Source: Lachnospiraceae bacterium UBA3804
Lineage (GTDB): Bacteria > Bacillota > Clostridia > Lachnospirales > Lachnospiraceae
Direction of reading: 5' to 3'
Assembly (NCBI GenBank): GCA_002368665.1
Contig: DFEK01000001.1
Coordinates: 213,643 to 277,642, forward strand
Length of the DNA stretch: 64,000 bases
Part shown: piece by piece, positions 40,659-50,236 of the stretch
How the letters are laid out: each line of letters starts with the position of its first letter
Numbering within the stretch: the first letter of the stretch is position 1
Notes under the pieces: model-generated
The model's input: only the letters and a program-made list of their open reading frames with translations
The model's database searches: none
What the model was told of the DNA's origin: nothing
Position numbers and translations under genes: made by a program

Positions 40659-42605
40659 TTATTCTTCCTGTCTGCTTAACAGATCTTCCCAGGTTGCCAT
40701 TTTTTCATCCAGTAAGGCTTTTTTTGCGGCATGCTCCCTGCAGATTTCCTGCAACTTGACGGAATTGGTGGCAATCTGCGGATCATTCATTTGACATTCA
40801 AGATTGGAGATGGAATCTTCCAGTGAGGAGATTTCATCTTCAATTTTTTTGATTTGATTATCGAGTTTTCTTCTGGCTGCTTGTTCGGCCTTGGATTTCT
40901 GCCAGTCGGCTTTGCCCTCGGAAACAGTAATCTCGGATATACTGTTTAATTTAGTTGTCGCTGCGAATGCGTTTGATGCATTCGAAGCAGTTAATGCAGC
41001 CTCAGCGGATTTTTCCAGATAATAATCATAATTGCCCAGATATTGCGTAATCTTTTCATTTTCCAGACAGAGAATCCGTTCGGCTGTACGATTAATGAAA
41101 TAACGATCGTGGCTTACGTAAAGAAGAGTACCCGGATATGCATTTAAAGCGTTTTCCAGGACTTCTTTGGAAATCATGTCCAGATGGTTGGTCGGCTCGT
41201 CCAGAATTAAGAAATTGGCTCCCGAGAGCATCAGCTTGGCCAGTACCACACGTCCGCGTTCGCCACCGGAAAGAGTGGAAATTCTTGCAAATACCTCATC
41301 GCCGGTAAACAGAAATCCAGCCATGGTATTGCGGATTTCGGTTTCGGTCATTTTCGGATAGGTATCGGAAATCTCTTCAAATACGGTCTTGGAATTGGTC
41401 AGAACTGCGGATTGCTGGTCAAAATAACCAATCTCCACATTGCTTCCAAGTTTCACTTCACCGGCATCGGAAGGAATGATTCCGTTGATAATCTTTAAAA
41501 TATTCGTTTTGCCGGTTCCGTTCATACCGATTAAGGCGACATGTTCGCCTTTTTTGATTTCAAACGAAACATCGTTAAATAAACACCGTTCGCCATAGGA
41601 TTTGGCGATGTGATTTACGGAGAGGACATCATTCCCGCTTTCTTTGTTTAAATGAAAATCAAGGCCCATATCGATACGTTCTTCCACGGGTTTTTCGATG
41701 ACTTCCATTTTATCGAGCATATGCTGGCGGGAATCCGCGCGTTTGATGCTTTTTTCCCGGTTAAAAGAGCGGAGTTTTTCGATGACTTCCTTCTGGTGTT
41801 TGATCTCGTTTTGCTGTTTTTCGTAAGCGGAAAGCATGGAAGCTTTGCGGATTTCCTTCTTGGTGATGAAATCCTCGTAGTTTCCGTCGTACATCAAAGA
41901 ACGGCCGCCTTCGATCTCAACAGTTTTGGTTACGATTTTATTGATAAAATAGCGGTCGTGGGAGACAAGCAGTACGGCGCTGGAGATGTTGATCAGATAA
42001 TTTTCAAGCCAGGTGACCGAAGCGATATCAAGGTAGTTTGTAGGTTCGTCAAGCAGGATCAGATCCGGCGCGGTAAGCAAAATACGACCCAAAGAGAGTC
42101 TGGTCCGCTCGCCTCCGGAAAGTTTTAGGACGGATTTGTCATAATCGCTTTCGGGAAAGTTTAAGCCGCGCAGAATTCCCAGTATGTCACTTTTATACGT
42201 GTATCCCCCGGCCAAGTCAAAGACATGCAAAGTCTCGTGATAACGCTGCATAAGCTTATCCAGGGCATCCCCGCTTAAGGTCTTCATTTCGTCTTCCATG
42301 GAGCGGATCCGTTCTTCCATATCGATGACATCCTGCTTTGCCGAAAGGAGTTCTTCCATAATGGTATGATCATCGGTATAATTCTGAACCTGCGCAACAT
42401 AGCCTACGGTTGCGTCTTTTTTGACGGAGATCACGCCTTCGTCGGGAGTCAGTTCTTTCTGGATAATATGAAAGAGAGTGGTTTTGCCGGCACCGTTATT
42501 GCCGATTAAAGCCACTTTTTCGTGTTCGTTGATATGGAAGGAGACGTCCTTTAGGACCTCTTTCTCTCCGAAATGTATGGAAATGTTGGATACCGATAAA
42601 ATCAT
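40659..42605 (-). CDS. ABC-F family ATPase
   Basis: 648 residues with two ATP-binding cassettes and no transmembrane segments. Walker A: G-N-N-G-A-G-K-T (first) and G-M-N-G-T-G-K-T (second); signatures L-S-G-G-E-R-T-R and L-S-G-G-E-R-G-R; Walker B L-I-L-L-D-E-P-T-N-Y-L-D and L-I-L-D-E-P-T-N-H-L-D. The linker between cassettes (about 240-320) is of the charged P-site tRNA-interacting type. A C-terminal coiled coil (about 565-640) resembles Uup/YdiF. ABC-F proteins act on ribosomes in translation or antibiotic resistance. Its ATG overlaps the stop of the acyltransferase gene (ATGA). Confidence 0.92.
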   Translation of the reverse strand: MILSVSNISIHFGEKEVLKDVSFHINEHEKVALIGNNGAGKTTLFHIIQKELTPDEGVISVKKDATVGYVAQVQNYTDDHTIMEELLSAKQDVIDMEERIRSMEDEMKTLSGDALDKLMQRYHETLHVFDLAGGYTYKSDILGILRGLNFPESDYDKSVLKLSGGERTRLSLGRILLTAPDLILLDEPTNYLDIASVTWLENYLINISSAVLLVSHDRYFINKIVTKTVEIEGGRSLMYDGNYEDFITKKEIRKASMLSAYEKQQNEIKHQKEVIEKLRSFNREKSIKRADSRQHMLDKMEVIEKPVEERIDMGLDFHLNKESGNDVLSVNHIAKSYGERCLFNDVSFEIKKGEHVALIGMNGTGKTNILKIINGIIPSDAGEVKLGSNVEIGYFDQQSAVLTNSKTVFEEISDTYPKMTETEIRNTMAGFLFTGDEVFARISTLSGGERGRVVLAKLMLSGANFLILDEPTNHLDMISKEVLENALNAYPGTLLYVSHDRYFINRTAERILCLENEKITQYLGNYDYYLEKSAEAALTASNASNAFAATTKLNSISEITVSEGKADWQKSKAEQAARRKLDNQIKKIEDEISSLEDSISNLECQMNDPQIATNSVKLQEICREHAAKKALLDEKMATWEDLLSRQEE

Positions 42606-43660
42606 TTTGCGTTTTCCTTCGCTTTATTTGCGCCTTTGAAAGGCTTTAATATGAAACGGAGTAAATAGTGAAACGGTATGGCAAGCGCTATGGTTATAAG
42701 CAGGGAAAGAACGGATGCTGCGTATATATTCACGTGTTGGAATGCGATTTGTAATACCATTCCCTGCAAAGCATAAATCTCAAGCGAAAACAATCCGATC
42801 CATTTTGAAACCGGATTAATGATAATCTTCGGCGAGATCCGGTTAAAAATCGCAAGGCAGCAAAGCATAAACATGCAAAGCGAATAATCTGCCAAAACCG
42901 TAAGCAATACATAAACTACTTTATACGATGCAATTGAATACAACTCCGTTTGTTTGCGGTAGACGATCAGTGTCGTAAGTATGGTAAATACCGCAAAGAT
43001 TGCAAGACTAACAAAGAAATTTAAATATTTCCATTTTGCCAGGAATTTAACGATGCGTTCTTTGTGTACGGAAACAAACATTCCGAAGAGGAAGCAGAAC
43101 ATCGGTGTAAAATTATTAAAGTGAATGGAAAAGATGATATTTTCAAATGTGAAAAATACCGCAAATAAAATAAACAAAATATTGCGGACAACAGGTTTTA
43201 CCGGCAGCATAAAAAGAATCCAGAAAACCATATACATAAGAAACGAAAGCTGGAAATACCATCCGTAATAAACGAGGGTAGATCCGTATGTAAATGTCTG
43301 AACCCATAAGGATGCGGAAATCGGTATCCGGTTGATCAAATAATAAATGACATAAACCAATATAATGACTAGATATGTCAGATAAAACGGCAACAGGCGG
43401 TGCTTCGGCAGGGAAGTGATATAACTGCGCCCTTTGGTTTTATAAGATTCATACAACCCGAAGCCGGAGATAAACATAAAAAGGACCACCGCCCAGTGTC
43501 CGATCAGATACTGAGGGTAGTTCATAAATGTATTTGTCAAAAGACCGTTGAATAAGAAGATATGATGGAGCAGAATGCACAGAGCAAGATATCCCTTGAC
43601 ACAGTCAAAGGATTCTTTGGAAAATATGGAGTTTTCGTCGTATTTATCCGTTCCGCTCAT
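42602..43660 (-). CDS. Acyltransferase 3 family membrane protein
   Basis: 352 residues with about ten hydrophobic segments. The N-terminal F-D-C-V-K-G-Y-L-A-L-C-I-L-L-H-H segment with the catalytic-type His, followed by G-H-W-A-V-V-L-F-M-F-I-S-G-F-G-L, matches acyltransferase 3 (OafA-like) proteins, which move acetyl or other acyl groups onto cell-surface sugars. The substrate is unknown. It is the first gene of a minus-strand operon with the ABC-F gene (4-bp overlap) and has a GAGGAAAT ribosome binding site. Confidence 0.88.
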   Translation of the reverse strand: MSGTDKYDENSIFSKESFDCVKGYLALCILLHHIFLFNGLLTNTFMNYPQYLIGHWAVVLFMFISGFGLYESYKTKGRSYITSLPKHRLLPFYLTYLVIILVYVIYYLINRIPISASLWVQTFTYGSTLVYYGWYFQLSFLMYMVFWILFMLPVKPVVRNILFILFAVFFTFENIIFSIHFNNFTPMFCFLFGMFVSVHKERIVKFLAKWKYLNFFVSLAIFAVFTILTTLIVYRKQTELYSIASYKVVYVLLTVLADYSLCMFMLCCLAIFNRISPKIIINPVSKWIGLFSLEIYALQGMVLQIAFQHVNIYAASVLSLLITIALAIPFHYLLRFILKPFKGANKAKENAK

Positions 43661-43681
43661 TTTATTTCCTCAAACCATAAT

Positions 43682-43711
43682 ACTATATCACAGAATCTTT
43701 TCTTTGGCCAA
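43682..43711 (-). promoter_or_regulatory. Promoter of the acyltransferase-ABC-F operon
   Basis: Minus-strand TTGGCC (43711-43706), an 18-bp spacer and TATAGT (43687-43682). It lies back to back with the rex promoter. Confidence 0.5.
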
Positions 43712-43722
43712 TGAACGAATTG

Positions 43723-43751
43723 TTGACATGATTTTTGTTAAAAACTATAAT
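43723..43751 (+). promoter_or_regulatory. Promoter of the rex operon
   Basis: Perfect consensus: TTGACA (43723-43728), a 17-bp spacer and TATAAT (43746-43751). Confidence 0.85.
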
Positions 43752-43790
43752 GATATTTGGACAATTAACACATAATGTAGTATTTGTTAA
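43735..43790 (+). promoter_or_regulatory. Possible Rex operator half-sites
   Basis: TTGTTAA at 43735-43741 (in the promoter spacer) and 43784-43790, with an inverted TTAACA at 43765-43770. The Rex consensus is a palindrome of TTGTTAA-type half-sites. None of these forms a full 18-bp palindrome, so autoregulation is only suggested. Confidence 0.35.
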
Positions 43791-43828
43791 GAATTCTACA
43801 TCCGCATTTAGTATTACAGGAGGCCGGT

Positions 43829-44455
43829 ATGGCGGACAAAATTTCACAGGCGGTAATCAGTCGACTTCCCAGATATCTTCGTTATCTCGGAGACCTGAAA
43901 GATGAAGGCGTGGAGAGGATTTCTTCGCATGATCTGAGCATCCGTATGCATGTAACTGCATCGCAGATCCGTCAGGATTTCAACCATTTCGGTGGATTCG
44001 GACAGCAGGGATACGGGTATAATGTCGGCTATCTTTATGATGAAATCGGTAAAATTCTCGGGCTCGACCATAAGCATTCCATGGTCATTATCGGCGCCGG
44101 AAATTTGGGACAGGCCCTTGCCAATTATATGAATTTCGAAAAGCGCGGATTCTTTGTGAAGGGTATTTTTGACCGAAACGAGGAAGTGATCGGGAAGAAA
44201 GTAAGAAATCTGGAAATCCAGGACATCGCAAATCTGGAATCCTTTATTACGGACAATCAGATCGAAATTGCCGTGCTGACGCTTCCGAAAGCCGGAGCAA
44301 CCGAGATTTCCAAGATCCTCGTTCGGTCCGGAATTACGGCAATCTGGAATTTTGCCCATGTGGATCTGGATCTTCCGGATAATGTAATCGTTGAGAATGT
44401 TCACCTTTCCGAAAGCCTGATGAAGCTTTCCTACAAACTGAACCGCAAGAAATGA
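43829..44455 (+). CDS. rex: Redox-sensing transcriptional repressor Rex
   Basis: 208 residues from the ATG preceded by a strong AGGAGG. The N-terminal winged helix (about 5-80) contains S-R-L-P-R-Y-L-R-Y-L and T-A-S-Q-I-R-Q-D-F-N-H-F-G-G-F-G-Q-Q-G-Y-G-Y. The Rossmann domain has G-A-G-N-L-G-Q-A-L. Rex senses the NADH/NAD ratio and represses fermentation genes. It is followed, with a 4-bp overlap, by the NAD(P)HX repair gene, a sensible pairing for nicotinamide-cofactor control. Confidence 0.96.
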   Translation: MADKISQAVISRLPRYLRYLGDLKDEGVERISSHDLSIRMHVTASQIRQDFNHFGGFGQQGYGYNVGYLYDEIGKILGLDHKHSMVIIGAGNLGQALANYMNFEKRGFFVKGIFDRNEEVIGKKVRNLEIQDIANLESFITDNQIEIAVLTLPKAGATEISKILVRSGITAIWNFAHVDLDLPDNVIVENVHLSESLMKLSYKLNRKK

Positions 44456-45963
44456 GACTACTGACAGCAAGCGAATGCAATGCCATTGATGAATATGCCA
44501 TTAACACTTTGCAGATTCCGCAAAGTGTGCTTATGGAGCGCGCAGCTACAGGTGTGGCAAATACCATCCTTACGATTGCCAAATCTTCCGATAAGATATT
44601 GATCTTAAGCGGAGGCGGAAACAACGGCGGAGACGGGATTGCGCTTGCAAGGATTCTGAAGAAATCCGGATTTGAAGCGGATGTGGTTTTGTTAAAAGAT
44701 ATCGAATCCTGCAAGGATTCCATCCGACACCAGGCAGAATTGCTGAAGGAAGCCGGAGGAACGTATCTGACCGCGATTCCCGATACGAAATATGATATTA
44801 TCGTCGATGCGATTCTGGGCGTCGGCTTAACGAAAGCACCGAGAGAAAATCTTGCGCATGCAATCGCATATATTAATCAAAAAGGCGAAAACGGTGCACA
44901 GGTAATCAGCATCGATATTCCGTCCGGAGTCAATACGGATACGGGTGAAATGCCCGGAGAGGCAGTAAAAGCGGATGTTACGGTTACCTTTACTGCAATG
45001 AAACCCGGCCTGATCTGTCATCCGGGCAGGGAACTTAGCGGCAGAGTAGTCGTTTCATCCATCGGAGTGGAAGAAGTCGTAAGCAGACTGTACCCCGATG
45101 AAAAAACAAGGTTTTGCTATGAGTCGGACACAGTGAAATTAAAGAAACGCCCGGCAGACGGAAATAAAGGAAGTTTTCACCGCGTCGGAATCATTGCGGG
45201 AAGCAAAGCGATGAGCGGAGCCTGCATTTTAAGTGCGGAGGCAGCTCTGCGCGCAGGTGCCGGACTTGCGGATGTTTATACGCATGAAGCAAACAGAGTT
45301 GTTCTGGCAACTGCCGTTCCGGAAGCGATTTTACATACTTACGATGATGGGACGGACTTTATCGGATCCTTTATTGATGATTTAAAGAAAGACGACGTCA
45401 TTGTTTTGGGACCCGGACTTTCCGTGGACCGTGTTGCAAAAGCCATTGTAACAGGTATTCTGAATTCGGATATTCAGAAACCTTTAATCCTGGATGCGGA
45501 TGCGTTAAATATCATATCCGCCGATGAGGAAATAAAAAAGAAATTTGTGCAGTACAGCGTACGAAACGAAGTTGTCATTACACCTCATCCGAAAGAATTT
45601 TCGAGAATGAGCGGACTTTCGGTATCCGAACTTCTGGCTGATTATGAGAAAAACATCAGAAGCTTTGCCAAAGAGTGGAATGTAATTCTGGTTGGCAAAG
45701 GAAATCCTACGATTGTCAGCAACTCAGAACAGACATATTACAACCTTTCCGGAAATGACGGAATGGCTACGGCGGGAAGCGGAGATGTTTTATCCGGCTG
45801 TATCGGAGCATTTCTCTTAAACGAAGAAACCGTATTTGACGGCGTTTGCAAAGCGGTTTATGCGCACGGACTTTCCGGAGATTACCAACTTAAGAACTAT
45901 GGTCACCGTGGGATGATCGCCCGTGACCTGATTGAAGGAATAAAAAAACTTGAGGAGAATTGA
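44452..45963 (+). CDS. nnr: Bifunctional NAD(P)H-hydrate repair enzyme
   Basis: 503 residues with two fused domains. The N-terminal NAD(P)HX epimerase (about 1-215) has G-G-G-N-N-G-G-D-G and the catalytic-type D-A-I-L-G-V-G-L segment. The C-terminal ADP/ATP-dependent dehydratase (about 225-500) has the N-K-G-S-F-H-R-V segment and the ribokinase-type G-N-D-G-M-A-T-A-G-S-G-D-V-L-S-G motif. It repairs hydrated NADH and NADPH. Its start overlaps rex (ATGA) and its stop abuts alr. Confidence 0.95.
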   Translation: MRLLTASECNAIDEYAINTLQIPQSVLMERAATGVANTILTIAKSSDKILILSGGGNNGGDGIALARILKKSGFEADVVLLKDIESCKDSIRHQAELLKEAGGTYLTAIPDTKYDIIVDAILGVGLTKAPRENLAHAIAYINQKGENGAQVISIDIPSGVNTDTGEMPGEAVKADVTVTFTAMKPGLICHPGRELSGRVVVSSIGVEEVVSRLYPDEKTRFCYESDTVKLKKRPADGNKGSFHRVGIIAGSKAMSGACILSAEAALRAGAGLADVYTHEANRVVLATAVPEAILHTYDDGTDFIGSFIDDLKKDDVIVLGPGLSVDRVAKAIVTGILNSDIQKPLILDADALNIISADEEIKKKFVQYSVRNEVVITPHPKEFSRMSGLSVSELLADYEKNIRSFAKEWNVILVGKGNPTIVSNSEQTYYNLSGNDGMATAGSGDVLSGCIGAFLLNEETVFDGVCKAVYAHGLSGDYQLKNYGHRGMIARDLIEGIKKLEEN

Positions 45964-45971
45964 GAACGAAG

Positions 45972-47144
45972 ATGGAACACTATGAACGCGTTTGTGCAGG
46001 TGTAGATTTGGATGCAATTTCCTTTAATATGGACCGGCTGGGAGAGAAACTTCCTGCCGGCATGAAGATGATGGCCGTGGTCAAATCCGACGGATACGGA
46101 CACGGTGCTCTTCCGATTGCCAAGAAACTCGAAGAACGGGATGATATCTTCGGCTTTGCGACGGCAACGGCGGAAGAGGCAATGATCTTAAGAAGAGCCG
46201 GAATCAGGAAACCGGTTCTGATCCTTGGCTATACCTTCCCTTATGCGTATCCGGAACTGATTGAGAATGAAATTTCCCTTACGGTTTTCAAGGAGGATAT
46301 GGCAAAGGAAATCGACGAAGCGGCTGCCAAAGTCGGTAAAAGCGCCAGAATCCACCTGAAAGTGGATACCGGCATGCACAGGATCGGTGTATCTGCGGAT
46401 GATGCGGGCGTGGCCCTTGCCGAATCCATTTGTTCGAAGAAACATATCGTGGCGGAAGGCATTTTTACGCATCTTGCAAATGCGGATGTAGTCGATAAAA
46501 GCGATGCATATCATCAGGTGGAATTATTCCGAAGTTTTATTGCAAAATGCAAGGATAAAAATATCCGTTTTACTTATCATCACTGCTTTAATTCCGCAGC
46601 AGCCATGGAGATGAAGGCGGAAGATTTTGATTTTGTCCGCATCGGTATTTCGATGTACGGCGTATGGCCGTCGGATGAAATGGACAGAGAAAATATCGAG
46701 ATTAAGCCTGTTCTGTCCTTATTCAGTCACATCGTGTATATCAAAACCCTTCCGGCCGGCGCAAAGATCAGCTACGGCGGAACCTATGAAACCACCAAGA
46801 CCACACGTGTAGCTACCGTTCCGGTCGGTTACGGGGACGGCTATCCGAGAGGATTATCCGGTCGCGGATATGTCTTGCTTCACGGAAAGAAAGCACCGAT
46901 TCTCGGAAGAGTCTGCATGGATCAGTTTATGATTGATGTTACGGATATTCCGGAAGCCAAGGAATTCGACCGTGTCATCCTGATCGGCAAAGACGGTAAG
47001 GAAGAGATTACGGTTGAAACGCTTTGCTCGCTTTACGGCGGTTTTCCGTATGAAATGATCTGTGATATCGGCAAACGTGTGCCGAAGGAATACTATGAAA
47101 ACGGTGAGATCGTATCCACTAAGGATTATCACCACGACTATTGA
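45972..47144 (+). CDS. alr: Alanine racemase
   Basis: 390 residues. The PLP-binding A-V-V-K-S-D-G-Y-G-H-G has K38. H-L-K-V-D-T-G-M-H-R-I-G, the F-N-S-A-A segment, the R-I-G-I-S-M-Y-G motif and late R-V-C-M-D-Q-F-M are all present. It supplies D-alanine for peptidoglycan. The ATG at 45972 fits the family; an in-frame TTG at 45960 lies only 2 bp from the GAGGAG sequence, whereas that sequence is 14 bp from the ATG, so the exact start is uncertain. Confidence 0.95.
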   Translation: MEHYERVCAGVDLDAISFNMDRLGEKLPAGMKMMAVVKSDGYGHGALPIAKKLEERDDIFGFATATAEEAMILRRAGIRKPVLILGYTFPYAYPELIENEISLTVFKEDMAKEIDEAAAKVGKSARIHLKVDTGMHRIGVSADDAGVALAESICSKKHIVAEGIFTHLANADVVDKSDAYHQVELFRSFIAKCKDKNIRFTYHHCFNSAAAMEMKAEDFDFVRIGISMYGVWPSDEMDRENIEIKPVLSLFSHIVYIKTLPAGAKISYGGTYETTKTTRVATVPVGYGDGYPRGLSGRGYVLLHGKKAPILGRVCMDQFMIDVTDIPEAKEFDRVILIGKDGKEEITVETLCSLYGGFPYEMICDIGKRVPKEYYENGEIVSTKDYHHDY

Positions 47145-47157
47145 TTGAGGAAATAAA

Positions 47158-48090
47158 ATGCATGATTATATCTACTGGTGCATTATCGGAGTGCTTGCGG
47201 CCGGACTGATTGTCTTTTTCATCAAATGGCTGCTTCTTCGTAAACAGATGCGAAACGACAATGTGGAAGAAGAAATCATTTCCATGGTGGATGAAGGTTT
47301 TGAACAGGGCGTGCTCGAAAACTCCGAAGCGGAAATGATCCACAATATCTTTGAGTTCGGAGACAAGCAGGTTCAGGAAATTATGACGAACCGAAGCAAT
47401 ATTTCCGCCATTGATGCGGAAAGCACATTTGCCGAGGCTAAGGAGATTATGATCTCGCTTCCTTATAGCCGTTATCCGGTTTATTTCGGGGATCTGGATC
47501 ATATTATCGGCGTTTTGCACTTAAAAGATGTCGTGCGCTATTTAAGCGAAGAACGCGACGAAAACGAACCGATCAAAAGTAATAAAAAACTTCTGCGCAA
47601 GACCATTTACATCCAGGAAACCAAAGATGTCGATGATCTGTTTCGCAAAATGCAGTCCGAGCGCATCCAGTTTGCGGTTGTTCTGGACGAATACGGTCAG
47701 ACGGCAGGTATCATTACGATGGAAGATCTTCTTGAGGAGATCGTCGGAAATATTCTGGACGAATACGATATCAAAGAAGAGCAGATCGGTGCCAGGGGCA
47801 GGGACGAATATGAAGTCGACGGTCTTGCTCCGCTCGAAGATCTTGAGGAAGTACTCGGAATTTCTTTAAAAACGGATGATTATGAGACATTAAACGGTTT
47901 CCTGACCGATCGTCTGACACATGTGCCGACGGAGGAAGATGTCGGATTTACCTTCAATTTTGAGGGATATTCGTTCGAAATTCTGTCCGTTGACAAGCAT
48001 ATCATTGGGAAAACCAGAGTTAAAAAGCTTCCCAAAGAGGAAAACGACAAGGAATTGTTGAATGATTCCGTGAAAAATGATAATATATAA
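47158..48090 (+). CDS. CBS-domain CorC/HlyC-like protein with one transmembrane segment
   Basis: 310 residues. An N-terminal transmembrane segment (about 5-27) is followed by two CBS domains (about 68-200; M-T-N-R-S-N, G-V-L-H-L-K-D, D-E-Y-G-Q-T-A-G-I-I-T-M-E-D-L-L-E-E-I-V-G) and a C-terminal CorC/HlyC domain with Y-E-V-D-G-L-A-P-L-E-D. Larger CNNM/HlyC relatives have a four-helix DUF21 transporter domain, which is missing here. It probably regulates ion homeostasis or another membrane partner. It is 13 bp downstream of alr. Confidence 0.85.
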   Translation: MHDYIYWCIIGVLAAGLIVFFIKWLLLRKQMRNDNVEEEIISMVDEGFEQGVLENSEAEMIHNIFEFGDKQVQEIMTNRSNISAIDAESTFAEAKEIMISLPYSRYPVYFGDLDHIIGVLHLKDVVRYLSEERDENEPIKSNKKLLRKTIYIQETKDVDDLFRKMQSERIQFAVVLDEYGQTAGIITMEDLLEEIVGNILDEYDIKEEQIGARGRDEYEVDGLAPLEDLEEVLGISLKTDDYETLNGFLTDRLTHVPTEEDVGFTFNFEGYSFEILSVDKHIIGKTRVKKLPKEENDKELLNDSVKNDNI

Positions 48091-48146
48091 TTTGTATGAT
48101 TTTGTGCTGTTTGATAGAAAACAGAGCAGTTTTTTAGGAGGAATAT

Positions 48147-48890
48147 ATGTCAGGACATTCAAAATTTGCCAACATTAAACACAAGAAGGAAAAGAACGAT
48201 GCAGCCAAGGGTAAGATTTTTACCATCATCGGCCGCGAAATTGCTGTAGCCGTTAAAGAAGGCGGCCCCGATCCTTCCAACAACTATAAACTGGCAACCG
48301 TTATCCAGAAAGCAAAAGCAAACAATATGCCGAACGATACCATTGAGCGTGGTATTAAGAAAGCAGCCGGAGATGACGGAAGCGTGATTTACGAACATGC
48401 TACTTACGAAGGTTACGGTCCCTGCGGAATCGCAATCATCGTGGAAACCTTGACCGACAACAAGAACCGTACCGCTGCAAATGTAAGAAGCGCATTTACG
48501 AAGGGTAACGGAAGCATCGGTACCCAGGGATGCGTATCCTTTATGTTTGACCGCAAGGGACAGATCATCATTGACAAGGAAGAGTATGAAACCGATCCCG
48601 ACGAACTGATGATGGTCGCACTTGATGCGGGTGCGGAAGATTTCAGCGACGAAGAAGACAGCTATGAAATCATTACCGACCCCGACGGACTTCTGGATGT
48701 ACAGAAGGCGCTTGAGGAACAGAAGATTCCCATGGCAAGTGCCGAAGTAACCATGATCCCCCAGAACTATGTTTCATTGACCGATGAGGAAAATGTAAAA
48801 TGGTTAAACCGTACTCTGGATCTTCTCGATGAAGATGATGATGTCCAGAACGTATATACCAACTGGGAAGAGGAAGACGAACTTCGATAA
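48147..48890 (+). CDS. YebC/PmpR family regulatory protein
   Basis: 247 residues with the family's start M-S-G-H-S-K-F-A-N-I-K-H-K-K, A-K-G-K-I-F-T, the K-A-N-N-M-P-N-D-T-I-E-R-G-I-K-K-A segment and G-P-G/C-G-x-A-I-I-V-E. YebC/PmpR proteins are DNA-binding transcriptional regulators in some bacteria and have also been implicated in translation of difficult codons. It has an AGGAGG ribosome binding site and lies 56 bp after the CorC-like gene. Confidence 0.95.
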   Translation: MSGHSKFANIKHKKEKNDAAKGKIFTIIGREIAVAVKEGGPDPSNNYKLATVIQKAKANNMPNDTIERGIKKAAGDDGSVIYEHATYEGYGPCGIAIIVETLTDNKNRTAANVRSAFTKGNGSIGTQGCVSFMFDRKGQIIIDKEEYETDPDELMMVALDAGAEDFSDEEDSYEIITDPDGLLDVQKALEEQKIPMASAEVTMIPQNYVSLTDEENVKWLNRTLDLLDEDDDVQNVYTNWEEEDELR

Positions 48891-48903
48891 AATATAAACA
48901 CAG

Positions 48904-48925
48904 GGCGGATACTTAAAGATCTGCC
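48904..48925 (+). other. Hairpin just before the metY ribosome binding site
   Basis: GGCGGAT (48904-48910) pairs with ATCTGCC (48919-48925, one G-T pair) directly before GGGGAGG. It may limit ribosome access. It is too small for a known methionine riboswitch. Confidence 0.4.
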
Positions 48926-48937
48926 GGGGAGGATAAA

Positions 48938-50215
48938 ATGTCATTCAAAAAAGAAACAATTTGTGTTCAGGGAGGCTGGACACCGAAAACAGGCGAACCC
49001 AGAGTTCTGCCGATTTATCAGAGTACAACGTTTAAATATGACACATCCGATGCGATGGGAGCATTATTCGATCTTGAAGCAAGCGGATATTTCTACACCA
49101 GATTACAGAACCCGACCAATGATTTTGTGGCAAAGAAGATTTGCGACCTCGAAGGCGGCTATGCGGCTATGCTTACTTCCTCCGGACAGGCAGCGAATTT
49201 CTATGCCGTATTCAATATTTGTGAAGCAGGAGATCACTTGATTATCTCCTCAGCCCTTTACGGCGGAACATTTAACTTATTGACCACAACGGTTAGCAAG
49301 ATGGGAATCGAGACAACCGTAGTAGATCCAGAGATTTCCGAGGAAGAATTAAAGGCTGCCATTAAGCCGAATACGAAATGTATTCTTGCTGAGTCCGTTT
49401 CCAATCCTTCCCTGGCTGTTCTTGACTTTGAGAAATTTGTCAAAGTTGCTCACGAAGCAGGCATTCCCGTAATCGTGGACAACACATTCCCGACACCGAT
49501 CAACTGCAGACCTTTTGAATATGGTGTTGATATTGTTACCCATTCCACGACCAAGTACATGGACGGACACGCAACCGCAGTTGGCGGATGTATCGTGGAT
49601 TCCGGTAATTTTGACTGGGAGAAATATGCGGACAAATTCCCCGGACTGACCACTCCGGATGAGTCCTATCACGGAATCACTTATACCAAGAAATTCGGCA
49701 AGGCTGCATATATCACCAAAGCTACCGCACAGCTGATGAGAGATTTGGGTTCCATTCAGTCTCCGCAGAATGCATTCTATTTAAATCTCGGACTCGAGAC
49801 CCTGCATCTTCGTATGGAAAGACATTGCTCCAACGCTTTGAAAGTGGCTCAGTGGTTGAAAGCAAACGATAAGATCGCATGGGTTAACTATCCCGGACTT
49901 GAGGGAGATAAGTATTACGAAAGAGCTAAGAAATACATGCCTAACGGTACCTGCGGCGTTCTGACCTTTGGCTTAAAGGGCGGAAGAGCAGCATCCGTAA
50001 GTTTCATGGATCATCTGAAACTCGTGGCAATCGTTACTCATGTAGCAGATACCAGATCCTGCGTGCTTCACCCGGCTTCCCATACGCATCGTCAGATGAC
50101 CGATGAACAGCTTCTGGAAGCAGGCGTACAGCCCGATCTGATCCGTTTCTCCGTCGGAATCGAAAATGTAGACGATATTATTGCGGATTTGGAACAGGCA
50201 CTTGCCGCAATGTAA
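48938..50215 (+). CDS. metY: O-acetylhomoserine aminocarboxypropyltransferase (sulfhydrylase)
   Basis: 425 residues, the length typical of MetY in the Cys/Met-metabolism PLP family. The PLP lysine is K206 in H-S-T-T-K-Y-M-D-G-H, with upstream Y-T-R-L-Q-N-P-T, the S-S-G-Q-A-A segment and N-T-F-P-T-P, and the late P-A-S-H-T-H-R-Q motif. It makes homocysteine from O-acetylhomoserine and sulfide. The glycosyltransferase gene follows after 21 bp. Confidence 0.94.
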   Translation: MSFKKETICVQGGWTPKTGEPRVLPIYQSTTFKYDTSDAMGALFDLEASGYFYTRLQNPTNDFVAKKICDLEGGYAAMLTSSGQAANFYAVFNICEAGDHLIISSALYGGTFNLLTTTVSKMGIETTVVDPEISEEELKAAIKPNTKCILAESVSNPSLAVLDFEKFVKVAHEAGIPVIVDNTFPTPINCRPFEYGVDIVTHSTTKYMDGHATAVGGCIVDSGNFDWEKYADKFPGLTTPDESYHGITYTKKFGKAAYITKATAQLMRDLGSIQSPQNAFYLNLGLETLHLRMERHCSNALKVAQWLKANDKIAWVNYPGLEGDKYYERAKKYMPNGTCGVLTFGLKGGRAASVSFMDHLKLVAIVTHVADTRSCVLHPASHTHRQMTDEQLLEAGVQPDLIRFSVGIENVDDIIADLEQALAAM

Positions 50216-50236
50216 ATAACACTTTGGAGAGGAAAA

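Noticed and set aside
48904..48937. Methionine or SAM riboswitch upstream of metY
   Set aside because: The region is under 50 bp and shows only a 7-bp hairpin, too small for known SAM-sensing RNAs.
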